A stretch of 64,000 nucleotides of DNA from Maylandia zebra (taxonomy: Eukaryota; Chordata; Actinopteri; Cichliformes; Cichlidae), in contig NC_135187.1 of assembly GCF_041146795.1 (NCBI RefSeq), positions 20,678,556 to 20,742,555 on the forward strand. Direction: 5' to 3'. The stretch's first letter is position 1; each line of letters begins with the position of its first letter. Of this stretch, positions 11,564-22,164 are shown piece by piece. Both the position numbers and the translations under genes were made by a program. The notes under the pieces were generated by a model. That model was given only the letters and a program-made list of their open reading frames with translations, searched no databases and was not told where the DNA came from.

Positions 11564-12173
11564 TTCACAGTTTAAACCAGATATTTACATACACTTTATG
11601 GAAAACACAAAAACATTTTTTTACTGTGCAACATCAATTTAGAGTAAACTTGTTTTGGATAAATAAATTTGAAATATCTTTTGAATTAGTTAAATGTCAG
11701 AATAAAGAGAGACAGAGCTGTCTATTTTTTATCACTTTCATCAAATTTAGGAGTACATGTACACTAAGTTTATTGTTAATTAATAAGAAAACTCCAGACG
11801 ATTCCATTCTGACCTGAAGAAGCTTGTGATAGGTCAGTAGAGTCCATGTGAGTAAATTGGTGGCACAGCTGTGGATGCATATAAGGCAAAATACAGAGCC
11901 TGTTTCTTTGAAATGGGAAAATCAAGAGATGTCAACCAAAACACCAGGAAAAGAACTGTGGAGCTCCATAAGTGTGGCTCAATTTTGAATACAATTTGGT
12001 GCCATTTACAATTAAGAAATACAGATAGTTTCTCTCTTTACTCTTAAAGTTAACAAATATGTTTTTTATATTTATCAATCTAAAAAAATAAACATTTAGT
12101 CTGATTTGATGTTACAATTAAAAAAGTGTTTGTGTTTTGATCTGAAGAGTGTGTAATTATCTGGTTTCAACTG
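11564..12173 (+). mobile_element. Tc1/mariner relic
   Basis: Inverted ends (CAGTTTAAACCAGAT near 11568 and ATCTGGTTTCAACTG ending 12173) are flanked by TA. Bases 11920-11975 resemble the start of a fish Tc1 transposase (AAATCAAGAGATGTCAACC-like), but the frame is short and broken. Length is about 610 bp, against about 1.6 kb for full elements, so it is a deleted copy. Confidence 0.7.
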
Positions 12174-12479
12174 TATATTTGATGATTGTCAGCACAAAGA
12201 GGGAGAGAGAGGAGCAGAGAGGGAGAGAGAGGAGAATGAGGACAGAACAGAGATGAACAAGAGCAGGGCCCTATTTCAGGAAGCCGGTTTAGAAAACTCA
12301 GAATGAAAAACGATACTCAGGGTTGAGTAACCCCGAACTGTCCAACTCGGAATATTCGGTTTCAGAAAGGCTGATAACAAGTAGTTCAGTCAACGCGGAG
12401 TTGCTTTAACCCCAAATTAAGCGCGCGCACGAGGATACATAAAGCCCTGATTAGTGGAGCACAGATTAAGCGAGTCACC

Positions 12480-13078
12480 ATGGAGACGGAGGGAAAGAAG
12501 GCGCGGTCAATGTATTTTACAGCGCTTGAGGCCGAAATTCTGATGGCAGTATATGCCGATAACATGCAAATTTTGCAGAAAAAAAGTAACACAGCCTCAG
12601 CTGCAAAAGAAAGGGAGCATGCATGGCAAAACATAGCCGACAGAGTCAATGCGTGAGTGTTAATTTAAACATTGATCGAGGGATTTCCACCCATTTAACA
12701 CGTTATTTTATCATATGTTATTTTATTTGTTATTTTATACATTTTATTTTGTGATGTGATGTGAGCGCAGGTGCAACCCAACAAGCCCCAAACGTCCCTG
12801 GCAGCAAGTAAAAATGAAGTATAAAAACATAGTCCAAACAGGTAAGGTGTAATTGTATTATGAGCCATAGTGCTTGGTCTGTTTGTCCGATGTAAATCAA
12901 TTGCAGTTAGAGGCTACATTAATTTTCTTTCTGTAAGCACTTATTGAAATTATCTGAGCACATAACAAGTACATATTTGCTTACTCTGTATGCTCAAATG
13001 TGACCCGTTATGGCCACTAGAAAAAAAGCGGAGGCCCGAAAAACAGGTGGGGGTCCTCCACCACCACCACTCACAGAG
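12480..13078 (+). pseudogene. Harbinger Myb-like protein, 3'-truncated
   Basis: Exon 1 starts at ATG 12480 and ends at a GTGAGT donor after 12652. Exon 2 is 12771-12841, after a GCGCAG acceptor; exon 3 starts near 13020 (KKAEARKTGGG). Motifs ARSMYFTALEAEIL and KRPWQQVKMKYKN match the trihelical Myb/SANT-like domain of Harbinger second proteins, which bind DNA and help carry the transposase into the nucleus (family knowledge). The reading stops being recognisable where it meets the transposase fragment, so the C-terminus is missing. Confidence 0.7.
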
Positions 13079-13842
13079 CCTGGCCACTTGGCTTCCACAT
13101 TTGTGATAATGTTGGCAGCATCATATATGATCTTCACAGTGCAGAGAACGCAAATTAGCATCCATTACTATGATGAAATAATTTGTTAGTTTGAAATGCT
13201 ACAGGGAACTATGTACCTGTACATTAATGCTGTGGACGGACTTCCTGTTCACATAGTCTCCTTCATTTACTGAAGGAGCAATGATTGGAATGTGAGTGCC
13301 ATCTATACAGCCAATCACGCCTGGGAACCGTGAGAATAAATGTAAAATTTAAGTAGTAGTTCAGGTATCACCACATCATGAATTAAGTTTTGTTCATCCT
13401 GCTACCTGCAATTTTGTGGAATCCCTCTTTGATGAATCTTGTGGGTCTATGACCGGGGAACACCACAGACGAGTGCAGGAGACGTTTCAGTGCAACTGTA
13501 ACATTCCTGACTGCCCGACAGACGGTAGCCTTGGAAACGTGCTCAGCGTCACCGATATTATACAGAAAGCTCCCGTTTGCAAAAAAACCGAAGTGCGATA
13601 CAAATAATATGTACAGAACTGAGAGGATGTCCGCGATGTGTCACATGAGCAATATTAGGCCTGAGGATGTTATCCAAATAACTTATAGATTGTGCTGAAA
13701 AACGGTAACGTTCACACAGGAAATCATCAGGAAATGATAAAATGTCCAAACGCGCTCTAATCACTCTCCGGAGAGCTCTGCGGAGAATTTGGGCTTCAAC
13801 ATCTACTGGCTCTTCAAGGAAGGGACACGCCATGTCTGACAC
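13079..13842 (-). pseudogene. HARBI1-like transposase, broken and 3'-truncated
   Basis: Read on minus, ATG 13842 opens MSDMACPFLEEP, followed by the Harbinger signature CERYRFSAQSISYL. A frame break in a T-run near 13580 separates ALRFF from ANGSFLYNIGD. Further on, about 13325-13215, are the catalytic-region motif [10 protein letters not shown] and [10 protein letters not shown], a donor-like GTACAT, then EAKWPGS near 13085. The second and third catalytic residues are absent, so it cannot be active. Confidence 0.75.
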
Positions 13843-15403
13843 TTCCTACTGTCAGGTTTCCGACAAAGAGGCGGAGAACGTCAGGGTTAGTTGAAGTAAA
13901 CCTGCTAGGGGGCAGGTTAGCTTCACGGAGTGTGTCGTCATAGTAACTCACTCAGAATTAATCTAAACTCGCTTTGTGAATCCGAAAACCCAGAGTTTTC
14001 GTTAACTCAGGGTATACTTACTCAGAGTTTGCACTAAACCGGCTTTCTGAAACAGGGCCCAGGTGAGACACACATGTTAGTCAAATGGTTGTTTACCAAA
14101 AGTATCACCGTATCATAGGTCCTCATGTATCTCGTACCTAGTGTTTCTTTTTAGGCTTGCTATTTTTCAAATTCTATATTTATTAAGTTATGCAGGCTTG
14201 TTTGCACAACAAGGCTAAATAATTATATAAACTTTTCTCAATCTAAATAGTGGACTTTGGTAGAATTAAAAAAAATAAGTGTAGTGCAGGTCTATGATGA
14301 TTTTTAGTGCTACTATCATCTAGTTCTGATTCTGGTTCTGTCTTGGTTAAATCCTCAGTAGTCCTGATTTTGAACTGTCACACTGTCACATATGCAGGTG
14401 TCCTGCATATGTGATATATATTTTTTCTTTTTTGAACAAAACTCAAAACAGTGCCTATTAATCTTTCAGTCATTTCTAAACACCCCCCCCCCCCCAAAAA
14501 AAGGGCTAAGCCCCGGGTGTTTCAAATGTCTGGCTCCGCCTCTGCTGACACAAGTACTTTGCTGTACTGTAATTCATATCATAAAAGTCCTTCTTGGCAA
14601 AATGAAACATTTAGATTAGATGTTAAAACATGAGCTCTCCACTCCCTTTTTTCACAACAGGAAACCTGCATAAAAATGGATCAATTGTAGAAATCCTACT
14701 TACAGTAACTAAATAACTCTCTTAAGTGGTTTCTATATACAAACTGCTGGAGGGCTATAAAAAGATAGAGGTTCACTTCCAAATGTCAGTTTCCACTGTT
14801 AGAAATGTTATCAGGAAACTTCAGTAAAGAGATATGGTGGAAGCTCAGATGAACAAAGCTTTAAGAACGTCACACAAACCTCTCACGAGTGCCAAATATC
14901 TGCAGGACAGTGTAGCTGACACAGCAGTGGTAATGATCTGCTTTTAGATTAGTCTGGTTACTGCAGGGGTTTTATTATGGATGCCTTAAAATTGTAACAG
15001 ACACAAGGGTGCTTAGACATTTGTATACACTGTAAATATCTCAAAGTGGAAAAGTAAAAAAAAAAAAAAAGTTGTTAATAGTTCGTCTATTTTGTCATTT
15101 ACTCCCATCAGACCTGCCACAGCAGTCACATATCTCTGGGTCCAGTACTAAGAGAGGATCCTCTTGATTGTGTGGAGTTCATTCTGTCTTTGTGTAATGG
15201 AGCAACTCAGGAGTTTTTACCTGTTAGAGCTCTGACCTGTCCTGTTTGATTAGTCATTGTGCTGATAACACCTTTATGGTGCAATACATACAAATTATAC
15301 ATCAAAAAACAAACATTTCTTCATGTCTTTGGAATTTAATGTTTTTTTTTCTGGATTATGTTTAGTGTTGTGTACAGTTGAGAGTTTTGGGCCATTTGGC
15401 CAG

Positions 15404-15449
15404 TGATGTCACACCAGCAATGAAAACACCCTCTCAGGCAGCTATAAAA
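15404..15449 (+). promoter_or_regulatory. Lectin-type promoter, upstream member of a pair
   Basis: TGATGTCA at 15404 and TATAAAA at 15443 are 39 bp apart. It drives the decoy leader at 15542. The second promoter of the pair has its TATA at 15924. Confidence 0.7.
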
Positions 15450-15541
15450 GAAAGCAGCTCCAACTCTCTGCAGGAATCTGAACATCCTGTAGGAAGAAGC
15501 TTCAGCAGCTCCTCATCATCTTTGAGACTTAAAGCTCCAAC

Positions 15542-15595
15542 ATGATCTTGCTCCTCTTCTTGTTTGGGTTGCTCTGGGTGCTGAGTCCTCTTTAA
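15542..15595 (+). other. Decoy lectin leader ORF (17 codons)
   Basis: It reads MILLLFLFGLLWVLSPL then TAA at 15593, with no donor site at the end. Leader homology is clear up to FG; after that a one-base shift relative to the true leader changes the frame. It matches the decoys at 1400 and 34173. Confidence 0.6.
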
Positions 15596-15923
15596 TGTTG
15601 AGAATTTGTTCTGTCTTTGTTTATTAGAACAGGCCATAGCTAAAGCTTGTGAGCTGCTTTCTTCCTGTTACAACAACTTTTCCTGTTTGTTTAATCATTA
15701 TGCTGAAAAGGACTTTGATCATATCATAAATGCAGAATTACAGCAAAAACAGTCACATTCTTCTGAGTCTGCCAGGAGGACGTGGCTCTTCAGCAATTAT
15801 TAATTTCTTTAGAATCTGATGGTCTTTACTGCCCGGTGTTACTGATGTTTACAGTGGAGAGTTTTGGTCAGTCATTTTGCCAATGAAATCAAGGTGATCA
15901 GGGAAAACACCCTCTCAGGCAGC

Positions 15924-15930
15924 TATAAAA
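15924..15930 (+). promoter_or_regulatory. TATA box of an orphan lectin exon
   Basis: TATAAAA lies 100 bp before ATG 16024. The upstream box is altered (CCAATGAAATCA instead of CCAATGATATCA near 15880), so the CRE-like element may be weakened here. Confidence 0.6.
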
Positions 15931-16023
15931 GAAAGCAGGACCAACTCTCTGCAGAAATCTGAACATCCTGTACAAAGAAGCTTCAGCAGCTCCTCATCAC
16001 ACTTTTAGACTTAAAGCTCCAAC

Positions 16024-16111
16024 ATGATCTTGCTCCTCTTCCTGCTCGGTCTTGCTCTGGGTGCTCCTTCTGAGACTCATTCTGATGGAAGTGAAGTGAA
16101 GCTACAACATG
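16024..16111 (+). pseudogene. Orphan lectin leader exon with open frame
   Basis: A complete 88-nt leader exon reads MILLLFLLGLALGAPSETHS... and ends G|GTAACC. The expected intron follows, is interrupted by an LTR (16419-16832), resumes, and breaks off at GACTGCTGTGTC near 16921, exactly where the lectin exon should begin. The domain exon is missing. It could splice only to L2's exon at 19653, which would need a transcript of about 4 kb. Confidence 0.7.
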
Positions 16112-16418
16112 GTAACCGTCCCACATTCTGACTCTTCCCTCCTTTCTTGTATTTTAACTTTATGTGTGTGTGTGTGTGTTTAATTATTTTAATCAAACAC
16201 TCCAAGATTTTCTGCTTGTTGTGTTTCAGCAGTCAGTGATACGAAATTCTTGGTGTTGGGTTGTAACATAGATTTTTTCCCCATGTCAGATGGGTTCTAC
16301 TGTACTGTAGAGTTATGATAAAGACTGCTTATAAACACAATAAGAGCAGCTTACTTCTCTGCATGTTTTAACTTTCACAGTGTCAACTGTGCAGACATGC
16401 TTATCTGATATTCTTCAG

Positions 16419-16832
16419 TGTCACGGTTCACTGAGAACTTTCACGCAGGACCCTTCAACTTGAGATAAACACAGTGGTATTTATTACACATTTCACCAGG
16501 TGTGTGTACAGACAGGCAGGGAATAGTGCTATATACAAAGGTGACAGGAGTATGGGCTCCAGGGATCCAAGGTCAGGAGGAAAGGGGGAAAACACTCGCT
16601 CCTCTTCGGTCACTCACTGTTTGCTGCCAGCCACTCTCCAATCACTCATGACAAGGAATCCTCTCAGGGTAAACAGGGACGGATCCAGGCTATCCGAGCC
16701 ACACAACGGGTGCGTGGGCTGAGGGTGTGAATCCACAGTGAGTTCCGCACCAGCAAGAGAGAGAGAGATAAAGAAGAACTAGAGACAATAATGCTACTGA
16801 TCAGCTACCTGCTGATCCACCAGGCCGTGACA
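16419..16832. mobile_element. Solo LTR fossil
   Basis: The 414-bp unit begins TGTCACGG and ends CCGTGACA, with an exact TTCAG duplication on both sides (16414-16418 and 16833-16837). The uninterrupted paralogous site is at 34945-34949. TG...CA ends with a 5-bp duplication are typical of an LTR retroelement reduced to one LTR. It carries no gene. Confidence 0.75.
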
Positions 16833-16837
16833 TTCAG

Positions 16838-18410
16838 AGGGTACATCAAAGAAAGAATGTCAGTCACACAGTCAGTCAAACAGTTATTATTTGTATTTCA
16901 TCAAGTTTTGACTGCTGTGTCTGAGTGTCGTTGCTGTACTAGTGAAGTTGCAGGTCTTTGACTCCAGGCAGGTGCATTTCTCAGTGAGTGAGGCAGGAAC
17001 TTCAGGTGGGTAATTAGTAAGCAGACAAGACACAAAGGCGACAGAACAGAATTTACAAAAGTCATCATCAAACAAGTTTAGCCAATTTGCCACCATAGTG
17101 AAGTCACGTTCTCACAGCTAGTCCTTAAATACACAGTACAGATAAAAGCAATGAGTTGCAGGTGTGTGAGCAAGCCTGGGAAAAGGCGCAGGTTATCTGT
17201 TCACCTCTTCATCACCTAAGATGCACGGACATCAACAGTAGCTGTTCAGTGGACATCAAAAACGTTACAAAACGACTCCTTCAGTGGACCAAAATTGGAC
17301 AGCCAAAAATGACGATATCTGTTTACACAGTAGGAAAGGTCGTCCAATTAATTAGGCTGCTTTTGAAAGTTTGCAAATGAGAAAAGGGGTGATGACAAGC
17401 AGCATATTCCATTAACATTAATTATTTAGCACTGTATGCATGAGATTATCATTTGGGGCTGACCCCCCTAAAAGTTTGAACCTAAAATCACCTCCGAAGG
17501 AAAGAACAAAGCTCTTCCTTATTAAATTTTATAGAAAAACTTAAAGAGAATGAGAGCTAATGCTTGTTAATGTAGGGAATTAGCTCGCTCTGTGTTTACT
17601 AGAGCAGATCTATTTGTCTCTTTCTGTTACTGTGAGCTTTCCTGTTTGTTTAATCATTATGCTGTAAAGGCCTTTGATCATACCATAAATATACAATTAC
17701 AGCAAAAACAGCCACGTTCTCCTGGAAGTCCAAAGAAAATGTTACTGCTTAAAAACTATTAAGTTCTTTGGCATCTCATGATTTTCTTTGTCTTCTGTTT
17801 TGATTTATTGTGTCCAACGGAAAGCTTTGTGTATTACTAGGAATTAGTTAATTTATTGTGTACTGCAGCCTGGTGTTGAGTCCACTGACAGAGACACAGC
17901 TTGGTAAGAAGAAAATAAGACATCTGACGGCTCGCTTATCTGTACATGATGTGCTGCAGAACTATGTTCTTCTGAAGTGGCTTGAAAAACAAACTGAAGA
18001 AACATATCTTTTTTTTAATATCTTTTTTTTTTTTTTTGTTATTCAGAGGTTGCATGAAAATACTATAACAGGCAGTTTTATTCAAGCTAAGCTAGTTTAT
18101 AGTGATGAACTGTGCTGGGCTGCTCCACTGCAGGCTGTGGTGTTCATGGTCAATGTTAGGATATACATCAAGGGTAAAAGATATGAATTTATATTTAAAG
18201 TGATGATACTGATTAGTTCAACTCACCAAATTACCTTTTATACCAGCTTTATGGTCTCAAGGAAATTAGTTTGAGAAATATCTGTTTATATCTTGTTGAA
18301 TTCAGTTGGCTAAATTCACAAAGAGCCGTGAACATTAGAAAAGTGCAGGTCAGCAGATAACAGTCGAACATAACAGGGGCAAGTGGGAATTTTATATACA
18401 TATAGCCACT
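16838..18410. other. Lectin intron remnant and spacer, no gene seen
   Basis: Positions 16838-16921 are lectin intron. From 16922 to about 17420 the sequence is not recognised. Positions 17460-17700 match a spacer also seen at 43690-43860, and 17825-18270 match the post-lectin module at 20130-20560. The 138-codon frame at 17858-18274 is not supported because it has homopolymer-rich codons and is not kept in the paralog. Confidence 0.5.
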
Positions 18411-18500
18411 TTGGGTGGCTGTAGCTCAGGTGGTGGAGCAGGTGTTGATTTACTAATTGGAAGGGTCTAGTTTGATCCCTGGTTGCTCCAGTCCACGTGC
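18411..18500 (+). repeat. tRNA-like SINE fragment
   Basis: GGTGGCTGTAGCTCAGGTGG and TAGTTTGATCCC sit about 45 bp apart, like degenerate box A and box B promoters. The same segment occurs at 35930 and, reversed, at 7210. No cloverleaf is evident. Confidence 0.5.
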
Positions 18501-18819
18501 TAAATATCCGTGGCCAACATAATAAGTTGCTGCCTTATGCATCAACTGAAGTATGAGCGTGTGTAAATGTTCTGTCTTCATTTATGAGAGCAGCTCTGCT
18601 TGCCCCTTCCTGTTACAACTGTCCTCTTTCTTTAATCATTATGCTGAAAAGGCCTTTGAACAAACCATAAATATAGAATTACAGCAAAAACAGCCACGTT
18701 CTCCTGGAAGTACCAAGAAAACGTGACTGTTCAACAACTATTAACTTTTTGGCATGTGATGTTTTTTCTGGCTTATGTTTATTGTTATTGTGTACAGTGG
18801 AAAGCTTTGGTCCATGTGG

Positions 18820-18868
18820 CCAATGATGTCACACCAGCAGTGAAATCTCGCTCTGCTCAGCTATAAAA
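18820..18868 (+). promoter_or_regulatory. L2 core promoter
   Basis: CCAAT (18820-18824) overlaps TGATGTCA at 18824, and TATAAAA starts at 18862, 98 bp before ATG. The CTCTCAGGCAGC run is altered to CTCTGCTCAGC in this copy. Confidence 0.75.
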
Positions 18869-18959
18869 GAAAGCAGCTTCAACTCTGCAGAAATCTGAAC
18901 ATCCTGTACAAAGAAGCGTCAGCAGCTCCTCATCACACTTTGAGACTTAAAGCTCCAAC

Positions 18960-20086
18960 ATGATCTTGCTCCTCTTCCTGTTCAGTCTGGCTCTGGGTGC
19001 TCCTTCTGAGGCTCCGTCTGATGAAAATGAAGTGAAGCTCCAACTTGGTAACTGTCTCATATTCTGACTGCTCTTTTCTCTACTTTTCCCTTTATTTATG
19101 TCTTTTTTATTTCACTTCGAGAACATGTTGTGCATATTTCTGATGTCTCTATTTAAGCAGAGTCAATGATACAAAATTCTACAAAATTCCCAACATCAGA
19201 TGGGTTCTACTCTTGTTAATCTCGTTAAAGTGACATTAAAGCCATAACCGCTTTAACGCGGCTAATCTCCGTTAGCAAGTTATCACGGATCGCCCCATCT
19301 GTGGGGCTGGACGACACTAATGCATTAACGAGCTAACTGTGCTGAGGCTTTGACACCTTGCACCTTCCCGCGTTGATGCGGCTATGGCGTTAAAGTCATT
19401 TTAATGAGATTAACGCTGACAGCACTAGTTTTACTATAACACAGAGTTATGATAAATACTTGCTGGTAAACACAATAAGAGCAGCTTACTTCTCTGCATG
19501 CTTTAACTTTCACAGTGTCAACTGTGCAGACATGCTTGTCTGATGTGCCGTCTCTGAAGAATCCCAAAGAAAAAAGTCTGTCACACTGACAAAAACCTGA
19601 TCCCTTTCATTCCTGCTTTTTCATCAAGTTCTGACTGCTGTGTCTTCTTCAGATGACCACAGAGTTCAACTACTGCAAGAAAGCTGTCCCATGTTCTGGT
19701 ACAGCTTCAATGGCCGCTGCTACAAATATGTGGCCACACACATGAGCTGGGCTGATGCAGAGCTCTACTGTGAGTCACAGCGAGCCAACCTGGTGTCTAT
19801 CCACAGCCAGGAGGAAGAGGAGTTTGTTAAATCATTAATTAAGAACTTTGACCATGCTGAGGGACGCACCTGGATTGGACTGAGTGACCTCCATAAAGAA
19901 AGCAGATGGATGTGGTCTGATGGTTGTGCAGTGAGTTTCGTCTACTGGCATGCAGAACAACCAGACAACGCAGGAACAAATGAACACTGTGGTCACACTA
20001 ACTATTCAAACTTAAAGAAGTGGAATGATTACCAGTGTTCTCTCAATTTAGCTTCTGTTTGTGCAACACGGATAAACTGCCCTTAG
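18960..20086 (+). CDS. L2: secreted C-type lectin, QPD type
   Basis: Exons 18960-19047 and 19653-20086 join in phase 1 to give 173 residues. The leader MILLLFLFSLALG is followed by APSEAPSDENEV. The lectin domain holds WIGL, then EQPDN in the sugar site, then WND, so the motif is QPD, associated in the family with galactose-type ligands. The eight cysteines match L1, including the extra SDGC and terminal INCP pair. Donor G|GTAACT and acceptor TTCTTCAG|AT are as in L1. A 214-bp MITE sits in the intron (19211-19424). Specificity is inferred from the motif only. Confidence 0.9.
19211..19424. mobile_element. MITE in the L2 intron
   Basis: Inverted termini GTTAATCTCGTTAAA on the left and TTTAATGAGATTAAC on the right enclose a GC-richer core of GCGTTAAAG-like repeats. 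Paralogous lectin introns (L1, L4) lack it, so it inserted after the duplications. Exact ends are uncertain by a few bases. Confidence 0.7.
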
Positions 20087-20606
20087 AAACTGAAAAATAC
20101 TTTTAATCTGCACTATTTGGGTTGGAACGATGCAGAACTGTGTTCTGGTTCCTTCAGTTAATGAGCAACTCAGTCTGATAGACAGATGAACGTGTATTAC
20201 TGGGAATGAGTTAATTTGTTGTGTACTGCAGCCTGGTGTTGAGTCCACTGACAGAGACACTTTATAAGTAACAAGAAAATAAGACATCTGACGGCTCGCT
20301 TATCTGAACATGATATGCTGCTGAACTATGTTCTTCTGAAGTGTCTTGAAAAACAAACTGTAGAAACGTGTTATTTTTAGTGATGAACTGTGCTGGGCTG
20401 CTCCACTGCAGGCTGTGGTGTTCATGGTCAATGTTAGGATATACATCAAGGATAAGAGACATGAATTTATATTTAGAGTGATGAAACTGATTAGTTCAAC
20501 TCACCAATTTACTTTTTATACCAGCTTTAGGCTCTCAAGGAAATTAGTTTGTAAAGCATCTGCTCATATCTTGTTGAATTCAGACCTTCTCTGCAGGTCA
20601 CCAAAT
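20087..20606. other. Post-lectin module, no gene seen
   Basis: This is the 3' flank of L2, matching about 355-640 and 17825-18270. The frames that extend into it are not conserved between the copies. Confidence 0.5.
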
Positions 20607-20835
20607 TATCAAATCAAATCAAATCACTTTTATTGTCACATCACATGTGCAGGTACATTGGTACAGCACATGTGAGTGAAATTCTTGTGTGCGAGCTTCA
20701 CAAGCAACAGAGTTGTGCAAAATACAATAATGTAAACAAGCAAAATACAAGAATGGCTACATCTGAAACTAATAAATATATGTACAATATATAATAGTAT
20801 ATGCATTTCTGGATGTGTATACTAAATATTTTTCT
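20607..20835 (-). mobile_element. LINE 3' end fragment
   Basis: Read on minus it ends AATAAAAGTGATTTGATTTG with repeated GATTT units, a typical non-LTR tail after an untranslated region. No reverse transcriptase sequence is attached, so it is strongly 5' truncated. The clade is not certain. Confidence 0.5.
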
Positions 20836-20836
20836 A

Positions 20837-20838
<2 letters not shown>

Positions 20839-20883
<45 letters not shown>
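20839..20883. repeat. (TG)n microsatellite
   Basis: About 22 uninterrupted TG units. The frames across it in both directions are artefacts. Confidence 0.95.
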
Positions 20884-20885
<2 letters not shown>

Positions 20886-21049
20886 ACATATTTTACAAAT
20901 TAAATAGAGTACCCTTATACTACCCTAAGTATCTGGACTTTGCTGTAGTTTTATTGTATCATAAAGGTCCTTCATTGGCAAAGTGGAACATTTAGATCAG
21001 ATCTTAAAACGTGAGCTCTTCACTCCTTTTTTGTTACAGAAGGCCAACG

Positions 21050-21960
21050 TAGAGTCACTAGAAAAACATAGTCATGCGCTTTCAACTATCAGCTTTCATT
21101 GTCAGAAATGTCATTTTAAAAATCTTAAGTAAACTTTTATGGTGGGAGTTAAGATGAGAGCTGTAGAAAGCTGATGAAGCTGATGAAGAAAGCTTTAAGG
21201 CTGGACTTCACATTTTAGGATAGAAAGCGACAAACTCCCAACATGAGTGTCGGATATCTGCAGGACAGCCTAGCTGGCACAGCAGTGGTAATGATCTGCT
21301 TTAGTTTAAAAGTCTATGGTTTTGTTTAGTTTGGCTTATTTAAAAAATGTAATAGACACAAGAGCATTTAAACATTTGTACACACTGCAAATAAAGTGGC
21401 AAAGTACAAGCAAAAATTAAAGATTAAGTGTATAACTCTTACAGTTACATAGACAGTCTTTCTTTTTATTGACTCTGAACAGGCCGGCCACAATCACTTC
21501 ATTTATATGTGTTCACTGCAATAAAAAGTGTGCACAGGGTTTGTTTTGGATTTGTTTACTGAGAATGATCGCACACTTCTATTTCCTCTTCCTGGTATAG
21601 TAACCTATTCTGTTTAGCATTTTGCTGATGATGTGATTTTATAATATAATAAATCAATAAATACTCAGTCAAACAAACAGTGAAGTTCTCTGGAAAAGGC
21701 CAGAGCTCAACACGTGTCAATAAGTAGTTAAGTGATGTCTTTGAGTTGTGGATAATTTTACCAAAACACACTTAAATCAGTTTTGCAAAAAAAGACTAAA
21801 AGTTCAACGATGATCTCATAAATAAATAATATGTCTGTCCTGAGGCTTTTGTTAGAAATGAAGTAAGCTAACAAACACTAGGAAAGACAAGCAGTTTCAT
21901 TCATATGGACTTCACTATGAGTTTAATTTCCAGCTGTTTTGCTTTTCTTTTTTGAAAAGC
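21050..21960. repeat. Duplicated array block D, copy 1
   Basis: It matches 37310-38468 in the same orientation. From about 21425 to 21945 the copies are almost identical (a handful of differences seen); the preceding 360 bp are visibly more diverged. No gene is seen. Confidence 0.75.
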
Positions 21961-22164
21961 AGAGCTTACTTATACCGGACCCATCCTACTGTCTCTTTCT
22001 CCTGCTGAGGTCCAGTTCTAGGCTCAGCATCAGCTGGGAGCACGTGCACCTGGACCAAACCAAAACATGAAATAAGGAGGGGGGAGGCTGACTGGATATT
22101 ATTGTTGTTGCCAAAAACAAAGCTACATTAATCATCCTCTCTGTTGTAGCTCAGGTCTGTTTTT

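Larger units (their letters stand above)
12267..14059. mobile_element. PIF/Harbinger transposon, internally deleted
   Basis: TIRs begin GGCCCTATTTCAGGAAGCC (left) and GGCCCTGTTTCAGAAAGCC (right, read inward). CAG flanks both ends (12264-12266 and 14060-14062) as a 3-bp duplication. Two convergent genes remain as fragments: a Myb-like DNA-binding protein on plus and a HARBI1-like transposase on minus. Their inner parts meet near 13080-13100, where the rest of each gene has been deleted. Confidence 0.85.
10564..14545. mobile_element. hAT-type element containing three nested insertions
   Basis: TGACACAA occurs at both flanks (10556-10563 and 14546-14553), an 8-bp hAT-type duplication. The ends are inverted around GTGGCGGAGC (left) and GCTCCGCC (right). 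Inside are a MITE (11034-11341), a Tc1 relic (11564-12173) and a Harbinger element (12267-14059), each with its own target duplication. Without them the hAT body is about 1.3 kb and encodes nothing recognised. Confidence 0.7.
14546..16418. repeat. Duplicated array block A, copy 1
   Basis: From about 14737 to 16418 the sequence runs parallel to 33185-34960, including spacer, decoy leader, second promoter, leader exon and intron. Similarity is high by eye, with small indels. In this copy the unit is then cut by an LTR and lacks a lectin-domain exon. Confidence 0.75.

Noticed and set aside
17858-18274. Open frame of 138 codons after the orphan lectin exon
   Set aside because: It lies in a duplicated spacer module, has phenylalanine runs from poly-T, and the frame is not kept in the paralog at 20130-20560.
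9764-20086. One long lectin gene using the leader at 9764
   Set aside because: That leader has TAG at codon 17, and L2 has its own promoter and leader 0.7 kb before its lectin exon.
20698-20995. Open frames over the TG repeat on both strands
   Set aside because: They are produced by the microsatellite and adjoining LINE tail; the same applies at 52365-52628.
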